DNA from: Roseivivax lentus
Lineage (GTDB): Bacteria; Pseudomonadota; Alphaproteobacteria; Rhodobacterales; Rhodobacteraceae
Reading direction: 5' to 3'
NCBI RefSeq assembly: GCF_900156805.1
Contig: NZ_FTOQ01000015.1
Span: 1 to 64,000, forward strand
DNA: 64,000 nt
Part shown: positions 8,117 through 16,387 of the stretch, in pieces
Position numbering within the stretch: the first letter of the stretch is position 1
Layout of the letters: the number at the start of each line of letters is the position of its first letter
Program-made: the position numbers and the translations under genes
The notes under the pieces: generated by a model
Databases searched by the model: none
Seen by the model: only the letters and a program-made list of their open reading frames with translations
Told to the model about the DNA's origin: nothing

Positions 8117-9685
8117 ATGCGCTTTACGACCAAGATCGCCATCGCACAGGCTGTGCTGGTGCTTGTGGCGGGGGCGGTGGCGGTGCTCATACTGACGACG
8201 CTGCGCACCAATCAATCCGTCATGCGAGAGATTTCCGACAGCTACGAGCAGACGCTGACGGTGAAGGGCATCGAGCAGATGGCCGACAATTACTCCGAAC
8301 AGATTGCCGAGCATGTCATCCTGGGCCCCGAGTCCGAACAGGCGGAAAAGGCGCGCGACGAGCTTCTGGGCGTAATAGAGACGATGGAACGGCAGGTCGC
8401 CGCGGAAATCGAGGAGCTGCGCGAGGTCGATGACCTGGAAGAGATCGCCGAGGAGCAGCTGGAACTGGACCGCATGACGGGACTGCGCGAGGCCGTCTTG
8501 CGGCTGGAAGAGGCACGCCTGCGCTTGGTCCACGCGTTGCAACAGGGCGAGACCGCGCGCGCCATCGAGATCTACAGCGGCGAGATCGAAGAGGTGCTGG
8601 ACGTAACGCTCGATCGCCTGACCGAGGATTCGGTCGCCCGCGAACAGCTTGAAGTCCGTGAAGCGCTTGCCGACTCCCAAGAGGCGATGCACCGCTTGCG
8701 ATGGATCGCCGCGGGGCTGGGGCTGGCGTCCGTGCTTGTGGCCGCGGGGCTGTCGCATTTCCTGAACCGTTCGGTTCTGCGGCCTGTCGCCCGTCTGGGC
8801 GATGGCGTCGCGGCCGTTTCAGGCGGCGATCTGGACCATCGGATCACGGTGAATCGCAAGGACGAGTTCGGTGACCTGGCAAAGGGCTTCAATCGCATGA
8901 CGGCCGAGATCGACACCCAGCGCGGCGCGCTGATCGCTGCGCGCAACAATCTGAAACGCGAGGTGGACGAGCGGACGCAGGAACTGCGCGATGCGCTGAG
9001 GGACCTTGAAAGACAGTCCAAGCAGCGGTCCCGCTTTCTGGCGGACATCAGCCACGAGTTGCGCACACCGCTGACAGTGCTGCGCGGACGGGCCGAGGTG
9101 GCGCTGCGCGATCCCGAAACTGATCAGACGGCGATGCGGACCGTGATCGAGCGAACCGTGGGCACCGCGACCAAGCTGGGCCGCCTGGTGGAAGATCTAT
9201 TGTTCCTTGCCCGTTCAGAGGCCGGAGTGATCCCGATCGAACGCGGCCCTGTGGTCCTTCAGGACGTGCTTGCCGACACGTTGCTCGACAGCCGAGAGCT
9301 TGCACGGTCCAAGCGCATCGCCTTGCTGCCGCGTCAACCGGCGGTGCCCATAGAGGTTACAGGAGACGCGGACCGGCTGCGACAGGCGCTGCTGATCCTG
9401 CTCGACAACGCCGTGGAGGCTGCGCCCGAAGCCAGCACGATCCAGGTGACGCTGAGCCGCGACGATGCCACGGTCATCGAGGTCGCGGATGAGGGGCCGG
9501 GCTTTTCCGAGGACGAGATCGCCGAGCCGTCCGTTCGCTTCCGCAAAGGGCGCAGTCGCGGAACCGGGCTTGGCCTGTCCATCGCCGCCTGGATCATGGA
9601 AGGTCACGGTGGCTCGTTAAGCGTGTCCAACGGCTCGGGCGGCGGTGGCGTCGTCCGACTTGTACTGCGCGAGGACGCACCATGA
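8117..9685 (+). CDS. Membrane sensor histidine kinase
   Basis: Two-component kinase of 522 residues. Transmembrane helix 1 is residues 8-28, followed by a periplasmic domain of about 165 residues that is strongly acidic and helical with no Cys, then helix 2 (about 195-217), a HAMP linker (to about 272), the dimerisation domain with ISHELRTP (phospho-acceptor H313), an N box LLDNAVEAA, G1 DEGPGF and G2 GTGLGLSIA. The ATG at 8117 follows GGGGGACC and starts the membrane anchor; an upstream in-frame ATG at 8048 has no such support. The stop overlaps the regulator start (ATGA), so the two are co-translated. The signal is unknown; the sensor looks like an antiparallel helical bundle. It probably controls the divergent glycosyltransferase operon. 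Confidence 0.9.
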   Translation: MRFTTKIAIAQAVLVLVAGAVAVLILTTLRTNQSVMREISDSYEQTLTVKGIEQMADNYSEQIAEHVILGPESEQAEKARDELLGVIETMERQVAAEIEELREVDDLEEIAEEQLELDRMTGLREAVLRLEEARLRLVHALQQGETARAIEIYSGEIEEVLDVTLDRLTEDSVAREQLEVREALADSQEAMHRLRWIAAGLGLASVLVAAGLSHFLNRSVLRPVARLGDGVAAVSGGDLDHRITVNRKDEFGDLAKGFNRMTAEIDTQRGALIAARNNLKREVDERTQELRDALRDLERQSKQRSRFLADISHELRTPLTVLRGRAEVALRDPETDQTAMRTVIERTVGTATKLGRLVEDLLFLARSEAGVIPIERGPVVLQDVLADTLLDSRELARSKRIALLPRQPAVPIEVTGDADRLRQALLILLDNAVEAAPEASTIQVTLSRDDATVIEVADEGPGFSEDEIAEPSVRFRKGRSRGTGLGLSIAAWIMEGHGGSLSVSNGSGGGGVVRLVLREDAP

Positions 9686-10407
9686 GCGATGCCGCACGCA
9701 TTCTGCTGGTAGAGGACGACTTCGAGATCTGCGAGGTCGTGACATCGGGCCTGCGCCTGGAAGGGCACGAAATCACCGTGCGCACCCATGGCGCGGGGCT
9801 GGTCGAGCATGTCGGCGAGACCGCGCCCGACCTCGTCGTTCTCGATCGGACTCTGCCCGATTCCGAAGGCGCGGAACTCTGCCGCGCCCTGCGGTCCGCC
9901 GGAAGCGGCGTGATGATCCTAATGCTGACGGCGCGCGACAGCCTGGAGGAAAAGCTTGAAGGCCTCGATGCGGGTGCAGACGACTATCTCACAAAGCCAT
10001 TCGCGCTGTCTGAACTGACGGCGCGGGTGAAGGTGCTCTTGCGCCGCGCGGGCCATGCAGGGCCCGGGGGTCAGGTGCCGTCCGCCTCGACGCTCGGCCC
10101 CCTTCGGCTGGACCGCGCCGCCGTCGTGGCCGACGTCGACGGCACGCCTCTGTCGCTGACAGCGACCGAGTTCGAGCTGCTTGCGGCGCTGCTGGAGAAC
10201 CAGGGCCGTGTGATGAGCCGGACCGAGCTGCTCAAGGCCGTCTGGGGCTACGACTTCGATCCGCATACCAACGTGGTCGAAGTCTATGTCTCCTACCTGC
10301 GCCGAAAACTGCGCGAGGCGACCGACGCCGTCATCCTGCGCAACGTGCGTGGCTTCGGTTACACGGTCGAAGCATCCGATAAAGTAGATCCGCCGGAGAA
10401 AATTTGA
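9682..10407 (+). CDS. OmpR/PhoB-family response regulator
   Basis: 241 residues: a receiver domain (1-120) with acidic pocket E11-D13, phospho-acceptor D55 (VVLDRTLPD), T83 and K105 (LTKPFA), and a winged-helix DNA-binding domain (about 135-235) with the usual LTATEFELLAALLE and RRKLREA helices and the GFGYTVE wing. It is partnered by the kinase upstream (ATGA overlap). Family members bind direct repeats with an 11 bp period, which fits the GTTAGA array between this operon and the glycosyltransferase genes; control of both, including itself, is inferred. It is the last gene of this transcription unit. Confidence 0.92.
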   Translation: MSDAARILLVEDDFEICEVVTSGLRLEGHEITVRTHGAGLVEHVGETAPDLVVLDRTLPDSEGAELCRALRSAGSGVMILMLTARDSLEEKLEGLDAGADDYLTKPFALSELTARVKVLLRRAGHAGPGGQVPSASTLGPLRLDRAAVVADVDGTPLSLTATEFELLAALLENQGRVMSRTELLKAVWGYDFDPHTNVVEVYVSYLRRKLREATDAVILRNVRGFGYTVEASDKVDPPEKI

Positions 10408-10862
10408 CCCCAGCTTGACCACGGCAGGCACTCGGCGGCATCCCGGCGATGGAACGGACCTTCCTGTGGGACGCAGCGAAAGCCCGGAGTGTCCGCGAAG
10501 TGTGAGTTCGAGGCCACCTGGATCCATGCACCCGCAGCGAAAGTCCGGTCTGGGGAAGCCGCAGTGCGGCGCAATACTGGACGACGAATGTCTCTTGTGG
10601 GCCGCAAGCAGACGCCGCCAAGTTTTTACGCGGCTCCTGGGGCCGGTGTGCTCAAGCTGTTTGGTCCGTCCACTGCCTGAAAACGTGATAGAGTTGCGTT
10701 AGCGTTGTTGCCGCTGTGCGCTCCTGTGCCTGCCTCGCTCAGCCAAGAGACCGTTATCAGCTTCCCCGTGCAATCGACGCTTGGGCAAGGGGCGCTGCCC
10801 CCTCTTGGCCTCCGGCCAATTCACCCCCGGCGGTATTTGTCCAATAGGCAAGCCCAAGAGGG
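10408..10862. other. 455-base spacer, no gene, carries an intergenic repeat
   Basis: No gene is supported. A plus frame at 10415-10702 lacks a domain or Shine-Dalgarno and looks accidental. The segment 10545-10625 reads like decayed sequence. The end of the spacer carries a dispersed intergenic element (10789-10852). Confidence 0.5.
10789..10852 (+). repeat. Dispersed intergenic element, long form, copy 1
   Basis: It begins with the palindrome GGGGCGCTGCCCC, continues through TTGGCC...GGCCAA and CACCCCCGGCGGTATTTG, and ends in AGGCAAG. The reverse complement of 56411-56475 matches it along its whole length with only a handful of differences. It lies downstream of both flanking genes' 3' ends. 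Confidence 0.75.
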
Positions 10863-12197
10863 TCACGCGCCCCGGGCGACCGCGCGCTCTAGGGCGGGGT
10901 AGCGCCACGCCATCGTCAGGCCGCGGAACACAAAGGAGGCCATCAGCGCCGCCCAGAGCCCGTGATTGCCGAAGACCGGGATCAACAGCGCCGCGGCGGC
11001 GAAATAGCCCGCCGCGGAGACGGCCATGAGGTTGCGCATGTCCGCGGTGCGCGTCGCGCCGATATAGATGCCGTCATACATGTAGGAGGCGAGGCCCAGC
11101 ACCGGGGCCAGCACCATCCAGGGCAGGTAGCGGCGCGCCTCGGAAACGACCTCGGGTGCCTCGGCCATCAGCTCGATGATCGCCCCGCCGCCCAGCGCGA
11201 ATGCCGCCGCGAGCAGGAGCGTGGCGACCGCCCCCCAGAACGCCGAGAGGAGCGACGCGCGCCGGAGCGTCGCCACCGCCCCCGCCCCCGCGGCCTGGCC
11301 CACCATCGCCTCGGCGGCGAAGGCGAAGCCATCGAGCGCATAGGCGGTGACGTGGAGAAACTGCAGCAGCACCTGGTTCGCCGCCAGCGTCACATCGCCC
11401 ATGCCGGAGGCGAGAAACAGGAAGGAGACGAAGATCGATTGCAGCAGCGCCGAGCGGATCAGGATATCGCCGTTCACCCGGCCCATCCGTTTGAGCTGGT
11501 GCGCGTCGAAGACGCGCGGCCAGTCGCGCCAGGCCGGCACCCCGAAGGCCGCACGGCACAGCCAGAGGCCCAGCGCGAGGCCGCACCATTCGGCGATGAC
11601 CGTGCCCAGGGCGGCGCCCTCGACCCCGAGGTCGAGACCGAGAACCAGCCAGACCGAGAGCGCCATGTTGAGCAGGTTCATGCCCACCTGCAACACCAGC
11701 ACCGCGCGGGTGCGTTCGGCGGCGATGAGCCAGCCGGTGATGCCGTAGATGGCGATGGCCGCGGGCGCCGACCAGATGCGCACGCCCATGTAGTCGCGGG
11801 CCAGCGCCTCGACCTCGGCGGAGGCGGGCGCGAGCCGGAACGCCCCGGCGAAGAGAAGCGACTGGGCGGCGATCATCACGGTGCCCCCGGCGAGGCCGAT
11901 CATCAGGACGCGGGTCAGGAGGGCGGCCACCTCGGCGCGGTTGCCCGCCCCTGCCGCCTGCGCCGCGAGCCCCGTCGTGCCCATGCGCAGGAAGCCGAAG
12001 ATCCAGTAGACCGCCTGCAGGATGATCGCGCCGAGCCCCACCGCGCCGATGGGCGCCGCGGCCCCGAGCTGCCCCACGACGCCGGTATCGACCGCGCCGA
12101 GAATGGGGATCGTGGCATTGGACAGCACGATCGGTCCGGCAATGGTCAGGACGCGGGCATGGGTGATGCTGTCGGGGCCGGGCGCGGCCTCAGCCAT
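10863..12197 (-). CDS. MATE-family efflux transporter (DinF-like)
   Basis: 444 residues, about twelve membrane helices, two related halves. The opening ITHARVLTIAGPIVLSNATI and VDTGVVGQLG is the DinF branch of the MATE family, which exports drugs or metabolites in exchange for H+ or Na+ across the inner membrane. Its start overlaps the end of the PaaI-type thioesterase gene by 8 bases, so it is the third gene of a minus-strand operon with two thioesterases. The substrate is unknown; the neighbours hint at an organic acid or thioester-derived product. The C-terminus (ALERAVARGA) and length are normal for the family. Confidence 0.88.
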   Translation of the reverse strand: MAEAAPGPDSITHARVLTIAGPIVLSNATIPILGAVDTGVVGQLGAAAPIGAVGLGAIILQAVYWIFGFLRMGTTGLAAQAAGAGNRAEVAALLTRVLMIGLAGGTVMIAAQSLLFAGAFRLAPASAEVEALARDYMGVRIWSAPAAIAIYGITGWLIAAERTRAVLVLQVGMNLLNMALSVWLVLGLDLGVEGAALGTVIAEWCGLALGLWLCRAAFGVPAWRDWPRVFDAHQLKRMGRVNGDILIRSALLQSIFVSFLFLASGMGDVTLAANQVLLQFLHVTAYALDGFAFAAEAMVGQAAGAGAVATLRRASLLSAFWGAVATLLLAAAFALGGGAIIELMAEAPEVVSEARRYLPWMVLAPVLGLASYMYDGIYIGATRTADMRNLMAVSAAGYFAAAALLIPVFGNHGLWAALMASFVFRGLTMAWRYPALERAVARGA

Positions 12198-12702
12198 CGC
12201 GGCGCGGCATCAGGAAATGCGCCGTCGCCATCGCGAAGGGCCGGTCGCGATTGTCCTGCCAGGCCTCCACCATCACCGAGGAATAGCGCCGTCCCGACCG
12301 GGTCACGCGGGCCCGCGCATAGGCGTCGCGCGGCAGGCCCGAGCGCAGGTAATCCACAGTGAAATCGATGGTCTTGGGCAGGCGCGGCAGCTCGCCCCGC
12401 TCCAATTCCTCGACGAGGATCGCACCCGATTCCACGTCTTCCCACAGCCATTGGTAGCTGAGCGTGATGATCGCCGTCATCTCGAGGAAGGCCGCCGTCA
12501 CCCCGCCATGGATCGCCGGCAGGATCGGGTTGCCGATCAGGTCGTCCTTGAAGGGCAGGATGCCGGTCAGCTCGTCGCCGCGGCGATCGAACTGCAGCCC
12601 GAGCGTCTGGATATAGGGCACGCCGCCCGCGAGCGCGTTGAGCGCCGCATCCCGGCGCTGCTTGACCTGCTGGACGGGTTCGGGACGAGGTCGCCGTGCC
12701 AT
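12190..12702 (-). CDS. PaaI-type hotdog-fold thioesterase
   Basis: 170 residues. The segment LIGNPILPAIHGGVTAAFLEMTA carries the HGG motif with the following acidic residue used by PaaI/YbgC-like hotdog enzymes to hydrolyse acyl-CoA or aryl-CoA thioesters. Its start shares one base with the stop of the next thioesterase upstream (TGATG) and its end overlaps the MATE gene, so the three are translationally coupled. It is a diverged paralogue of the 12702-13124 protein (both carry the HGG loop and a DY-R strand), so the pair probably came from duplication. The acyl substrate is unknown. Confidence 0.82.
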   Translation of the reverse strand: MARRPRPEPVQQVKQRRDAALNALAGGVPYIQTLGLQFDRRGDELTGILPFKDDLIGNPILPAIHGGVTAAFLEMTAIITLSYQWLWEDVESGAILVEELERGELPRLPKTIDFTVDYLRSGLPRDAYARARVTRSGRRYSSVMVEAWQDNRDRPFAMATAHFLMPRRDG

Positions 12703-13124
12703 CAGGTGCCCTCCACCGAGAAGGCGCCGGTGGCGGTGGCCACCGGGTTGTCCTTGTCGTCGTCGACCGCCGTGGCGCGCACGAAGGCCACATTGCGGGT
12801 GATATGGGTGCAGCGCGCCTCCGCCACGATCGTGTCGCCCGGCGTGGCCGCGCGCATGTAGTCGATCCTGAGATCGATCGTGGCGGTGCCCCCGGGGGCG
12901 GCGGGATGGCTCATCACCGCGGCGCCGCCGCAGGTATCCATCAGCGCCGAGACCGCGCCGCCATGGATCACACCCGTCTGCGGATCGCCCACCAGCCGCG
13001 CGTGATAGGGCATGATGATGCGGGCATAGCCGTCGTCAATCTCCTCGATCTGCATGCCGAGCATCTGCGCATGGGGGATGCTGGCGATGAATTGACGCGC
13101 GATTTTCGCTTTGTCTGCAGCCAC
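12702..13124 (-). CDS. PaaI-type hotdog-fold thioesterase (GTG start)
   Basis: About 140 residues. DPQTGVIHGGAVSALMDTCGGAA is the PaaI active-site helix, and IDLRIDYMRAATPGD the following strand. The frame stays open for 71 more codons upstream, but these lack domain character; a GTG at 13124 with AAAGG nine bases upstream begins the conserved part and is chosen. First gene of the thioesterase-thioesterase-MATE operon and divergent from a MerR gene, whose product may control it. It hydrolyses acyl-CoA-type thioesters by family; the substrate is unknown. Confidence 0.8.
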   Translation of the reverse strand: MAADKAKIARQFIASIPHAQMLGMQIEEIDDGYARIIMPYHARLVGDPQTGVIHGGAVSALMDTCGGAAVMSHPAAPGGTATIDLRIDYMRAATPGDTIVAEARCTHITRNVAFVRATAVDDDKDNPVATATGAFSVEGT

Positions 13125-13296
13125 GGGCCGGGCCTTTCGGGAGGGATGCTTTGGCCCGCGTTTATCGGCATTGTCGGGGGCGGGAACAAGGCCCCATCGT
13201 GCGCCGGTCCCGGGCGCGCAATATCGCCCGCGCGGCGCGGGTTCCGGTTTGCAGGCGGCCCACCGCTCGCCTAGAATAATCGCGGAGGAGAACCGC

Positions 13297-13668
13297 ATGG
13301 CCGACACCCGTCTGACTTTCAAGGAAATGTGCGCCAAGTTCGACGTGACGCCACGGACGCTGCGCTATTACGAATATATCGAGCTGCTCACGCCGGACCG
13401 CGAAGGCCGGTCGCGCTTTTACGGGCCGCGGGAGGTGGCGCGGATGACGCTGATCCTGCGCGGGCGCAAGTTCGGCTTCCAGCTCGAGGATATCCGCCAG
13501 TGGCTCCTGATCTACGAGAAGGAAGGCACCGAGGCGCAGATGAAGGCCTGGATCGCGCTGGCCGACCGCCAGATCGAGGAGCTGGCCGTGCAGCGCGAAC
13601 AGCTCGATGCGGCGATGGCCGAACTGACGGCGCTGCGCGACGATACCGCCGCCGCACTCAAGGAATAG
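13297..13668 (+). CDS. MerR-family transcriptional regulator
   Basis: 123 residues: an N-terminal winged-helix MerR domain (TFKEMCAKFDVTPRTLRYYE) and a C-terminal dimerisation coiled coil (about 75-120). No Cys metal site is present, so it is not a metal sensor. A strong GGAGGAG lies just before the ATG. It is closely similar to the product of 13851-14255 (the TPRTLR-YYE and ILRGRKFGF motifs recur), and by position and family it resembles the LiuR-like regulators of acyl-CoA catabolism. Effector unknown, probably an acyl-CoA. Confidence 0.87.
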   Translation: MADTRLTFKEMCAKFDVTPRTLRYYEYIELLTPDREGRSRFYGPREVARMTLILRGRKFGFQLEDIRQWLLIYEKEGTEAQMKAWIALADRQIEELAVQREQLDAAMAELTALRDDTAAALKE

Positions 13669-13733
13669 GGCCCGCCCGGCGCCCTCCGGCGCGTCGAAAA
13701 TTACCCTGACCCTGCGTAAATTTTGCCTGATCT

Positions 13734-13782
13734 TACGTCAGGCCCGAAGTGACGTGACGTATGGATTACGTCAACGTCAAGC
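13734..13782. promoter_or_regulatory. Cluster of ACGT-centred dyads before second MerR gene
   Basis: The stretch has TTACGTCA, GTGACGTGACGT and, at 13766-13780, TTACGTCAACGTCAA. The reverse complement of the last (TTGACGTTGACGTAA) agrees with the dyad before the thiolase gene (18520-18534) at 12 of 15 positions. It is a probable operator for one or both MerR proteins, including autoregulation. Confidence 0.55.
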
Positions 13783-13850
13783 ACTGTTGTAGGAATCGGT
13801 CATCCGCCCTTAATCCGTCGGCATTGGAACCGGCAGAGATAGACGACGAC

Positions 13851-14255
13851 ATGACCGACGACCGAACCCTGACGATCCGCGAAATGTGCGACGCCTTCGA
13901 CGTGACGCCCCGCACGCTTCGTTTCTACGAAGCCAAGGAATTGCTGTTCCCGATCCGCGAGGGACAGAAGCGTCTCTTCACCCGCCGCGACCGCGGTCGG
14001 CTCAAGCTGATCCTGCGCGGCAAGCGGTTCGGCTTCAGCCTCGAGGAGATCCGCCAGCTTCTGGATCTCTACGACATGGGAGACCAGCAGCGCACCCAGC
14101 TCGCCCGCACCTACGAGATCGCGCAGGACCGCCTGAACGACATGATCTCCCAACGAGACGAGCTGAACGAGGCGATCTCCGAACTCGAGGACCAGATGCG
14201 CTGGGGTGAAAAGATGCTGGCCTCCATGGGCCAGTCCAAGAAAGCCGCGGAGTGA
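13851..14255 (+). CDS. MerR-family regulator of acyl-CoA degradation (LiuR-like)
   Basis: 134 residues with MerR helix-turn-helix (TIREMCDAFDVTPRTLRFYE) and a C-terminal coiled coil rich in Glu, Gln and Arg. No metal-binding Cys. The frame extends upstream, but the ATG at 13851 starts the domain; the Shine-Dalgarno is weak. The gene is 60 bases before the acyl-CoA dehydrogenase gene 14316 and shares its direction, so it likely regulates it. ACGT dyads in its upstream region recur before the thiolase gene, which suggests a beta-oxidation regulon controlled by this protein. Assignment to LiuR-like is by family and context. Confidence 0.85.
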   Translation: MTDDRTLTIREMCDAFDVTPRTLRFYEAKELLFPIREGQKRLFTRRDRGRLKLILRGKRFGFSLEEIRQLLDLYDMGDQQRTQLARTYEIAQDRLNDMISQRDELNEAISELEDQMRWGEKMLASMGQSKKAAE

Positions 14256-14315
14256 TCCGCGACCGCCGACACGAGACCGACAGCTAGATAGACAGAAAGA
14301 CAAGGGAGAGCAATC

Positions 14316-16097
14316 ATGCCCGTCTACACCGCCCCGACCAAAGACATGATCTTCGTCCTCGACGAGGTGCTGAAGATCAGCGAAGGCAACATCCCCGGCT
14401 ACGAGGACCTGGACCGCGACACGCTGCAGGCGATCCTCGAGGAAGCGGGCAAATTGTCCGAGAACGTGCTCGCCCCCCTGAACCGGACCGGCGACGAAGA
14501 GGGCTGCACGCTCGAGAACGGCGTCGTGCGCACGCCCAAGGGCTTCAAGGAAGCCTATGACCAGATGCGCGAAGGCGGCTGGATCGGGCTCGATTGCGAC
14601 CCCGAATATGGCGGCCAGGGCATGCCCTACCTGATGAACTCCGCCGTGGGCGAGATGTTCGTCTCCTCCAACATGGCCTTCAACATGTACCAGGGCCTGA
14701 GCCACGGCGCCTATAACGCCATCCACACCCACGGCTCGGACGAGCAGAAGGCAACCTACCTGCCCAAGATGGTCGAGGGTTCCTGGTCCGGCACCATGAA
14801 CCTCACCGAGCCCCATTGCGGCACCGATCTGGGACTCATCCGCACCAAGGCCGAGCCGCAGGACGACGGCAGCTACGCCATCACCGGCCAGAAGATCTGG
14901 ATCTCGGCGGGCGAGCATGACCTGACCGACAACATCATCCACCTCGTGCTTGCCAAGATCCCCGGCGGCCCCGAGGGCGTGAAGGGCATCTCGCTCTTCA
15001 TCGTGCCGAAGTTCCTGGTGAACGAGGACGGCTCGCTGGGTGAGCGCAACTCGCTTTCCTGCGGCGGCCTCGAAGAGAAGATGGGCATCCACGGCAACGC
15101 CACCTGCGTCATGAACTACGACGGCGCCAAGGGCTTCCTCATCGGCGAGATGCACAAGGGCATGCGCGCCATGTTCACCATGATGAACGAAGCGCGTCTC
15201 GGCGTGGGCCTGCAGGGTTACGCGCAGGGCGTCGTCGCCTACCAGAACGCCCTGGCCTTCGCCCAGGACCGTCTGCAGGGCCGTGCCGTCACCGGCGTCG
15301 AGGCCCCCGACAAGCCCGCCGATCCGATCATCGTGCACCCCGATGTGCGCCGGAACCTCCTGCACCAGAAGAGCTTCGTCGAGGGCGCGCGCGCCTTCAC
15401 CTTCTGGGGCGCCTCGCTCATCGACCGCGCGCACCGCAATGGCGACGCGGCGGCCGAGGGCATGATCTCGCTCCTGACCCCGGTGCTGAAGGGCTTCCTG
15501 ACCGACAAGGGCTTCGAGACCACGGTGCTCGCGCAGCAGACGCTGGGCGGTTCGGGCTTCACCAAGGAATGGGGCCTCGAGCAGTTCGTTCGCGATGCCC
15601 GCATCACCATGATCTACGAGGGCACCAACGGCATCCAGTCGCTCGACCTCGTGGGCCGCAAGCTCGGCCAGGACGGCGGCAAGCACGTCATGGCCTTCTT
15701 CGACCTGGTGAAAAACTTCATCAAGGAGAACAAGGGCCAGGACGAGGCCTTCGACCGGGACTTCATCGAGCCCCTGAAGAAGGCGTCGAAGGACCTGCAG
15801 ACCGCGGGCATGTACTTCATGCAGAACGGCATGAAGAACCCCAACAACGCGCTGTCGGGCTCGTATGACTTCATGCACCTCTTCGGCCATGTCTGCCTCG
15901 GCCTGATGTGGGCCCGCATGGGTCTCGCCGCGAAGACGGCACTGGCGGAGGGGGCCTCGGACGAGGCGTTCTACAAGACCAAGATCGCCACGGGCCGCTA
16001 CTACATGGCGCGCCAGCTTCCGGCGACCGCGACCCACCTCGCCCGGATCGAATCCGGGGCCGAGACGGTCATGGAACTGGACGCGGCGAACTTCTGA
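14316..16097 (+). CDS. Acyl-CoA dehydrogenase, long form with extra C-terminal domain
   Basis: 593 residues, longer than the usual 380 because of an extra N-terminal strand and a C-terminal helical domain. It has the FAD/substrate motifs [13 protein letters not shown] and IWISAGEHD, and [10 protein letters not shown] with the catalytic Glu (E435). The form is shared by FadE5-type and DmdC-type enzymes; I cannot separate fatty acyl-CoA from methylmercaptopropionyl-CoA by eye, though the thiolase and hydratase nearby favour fatty acids. It oxidises acyl-CoA to enoyl-CoA, passing electrons to ETF in the cytoplasm. GGGAG precedes the ATG. It lies just after its probable regulator. Confidence 0.88.
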   Translation: MPVYTAPTKDMIFVLDEVLKISEGNIPGYEDLDRDTLQAILEEAGKLSENVLAPLNRTGDEEGCTLENGVVRTPKGFKEAYDQMREGGWIGLDCDPEYGGQGMPYLMNSAVGEMFVSSNMAFNMYQGLSHGAYNAIHTHGSDEQKATYLPKMVEGSWSGTMNLTEPHCGTDLGLIRTKAEPQDDGSYAITGQKIWISAGEHDLTDNIIHLVLAKIPGGPEGVKGISLFIVPKFLVNEDGSLGERNSLSCGGLEEKMGIHGNATCVMNYDGAKGFLIGEMHKGMRAMFTMMNEARLGVGLQGYAQGVVAYQNALAFAQDRLQGRAVTGVEAPDKPADPIIVHPDVRRNLLHQKSFVEGARAFTFWGASLIDRAHRNGDAAAEGMISLLTPVLKGFLTDKGFETTVLAQQTLGGSGFTKEWGLEQFVRDARITMIYEGTNGIQSLDLVGRKLGQDGGKHVMAFFDLVKNFIKENKGQDEAFDRDFIEPLKKASKDLQTAGMYFMQNGMKNPNNALSGSYDFMHLFGHVCLGLMWARMGLAAKTALAEGASDEAFYKTKIATGRYYMARQLPATATHLARIESGAETVMELDAANF

Positions 16098-16145
16098 GGC
16101 GACGGTGGGCGGCGACGCCCACCCTCATCCGTCCGGAGCTGAACC

Positions 16146-16358
16146 ATGCCGAAACGCTTCCGCCTGACCCGCCGCTTCCCCGTCGCCATGACGGAGGACG
16201 GATACCGCAGGCTGAAGCGTTTCGCATCGGAAGCCGGCCTCGACGAGGGCGAGGCGCTCAGCTTCCTGTTCGAGAATTTCGACAGCATCACCGACGACGA
16301 GGCGCTGCCGCACAGGCTGCGCCTTTTCAATGCCGAGCTCGACGCGCGCAAACGCTGA
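16146..16358 (+). CDS. Small conserved-looking protein between acyl-CoA dehydrogenases
   Basis: 70 residues, basic at both ends, with GGAG before the ATG. The order strand ([16 protein letters not shown]) then two helices ([24 protein letters not shown]) resembles a ribbon-helix-helix fold, but I do not recognise the family. It lies 48 bases after one dehydrogenase gene and 29 before the next, in the same direction, so it is probably co-transcribed. Real by position, spacing and reading frame bias; function unknown. Confidence 0.6.
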   Translation: MPKRFRLTRRFPVAMTEDGYRRLKRFASEAGLDEGEALSFLFENFDSITDDEALPHRLRLFNAELDARKR

Positions 16359-16387
16359 CGGGCTCCGCGCCTTTGGGAGGGGGCCGC

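Noticed and set aside
10415-10702. Plus-strand frame after the response regulator
   Set aside because: No Shine-Dalgarno, no domain, irregular codon use; looks like decayed spacer.
13800-16037. Very long open frame antisense to the MerR and acyl-CoA dehydrogenase genes
   Set aside because: High GC leaves the complementary frame open; it has no domain, and the sense genes are clear.
14316-16097. DmdC methylmercaptopropionyl-CoA dehydrogenase
   Set aside because: The long form is compatible, but no other DMSP demethylation gene is nearby and the beta-oxidation context is stronger.
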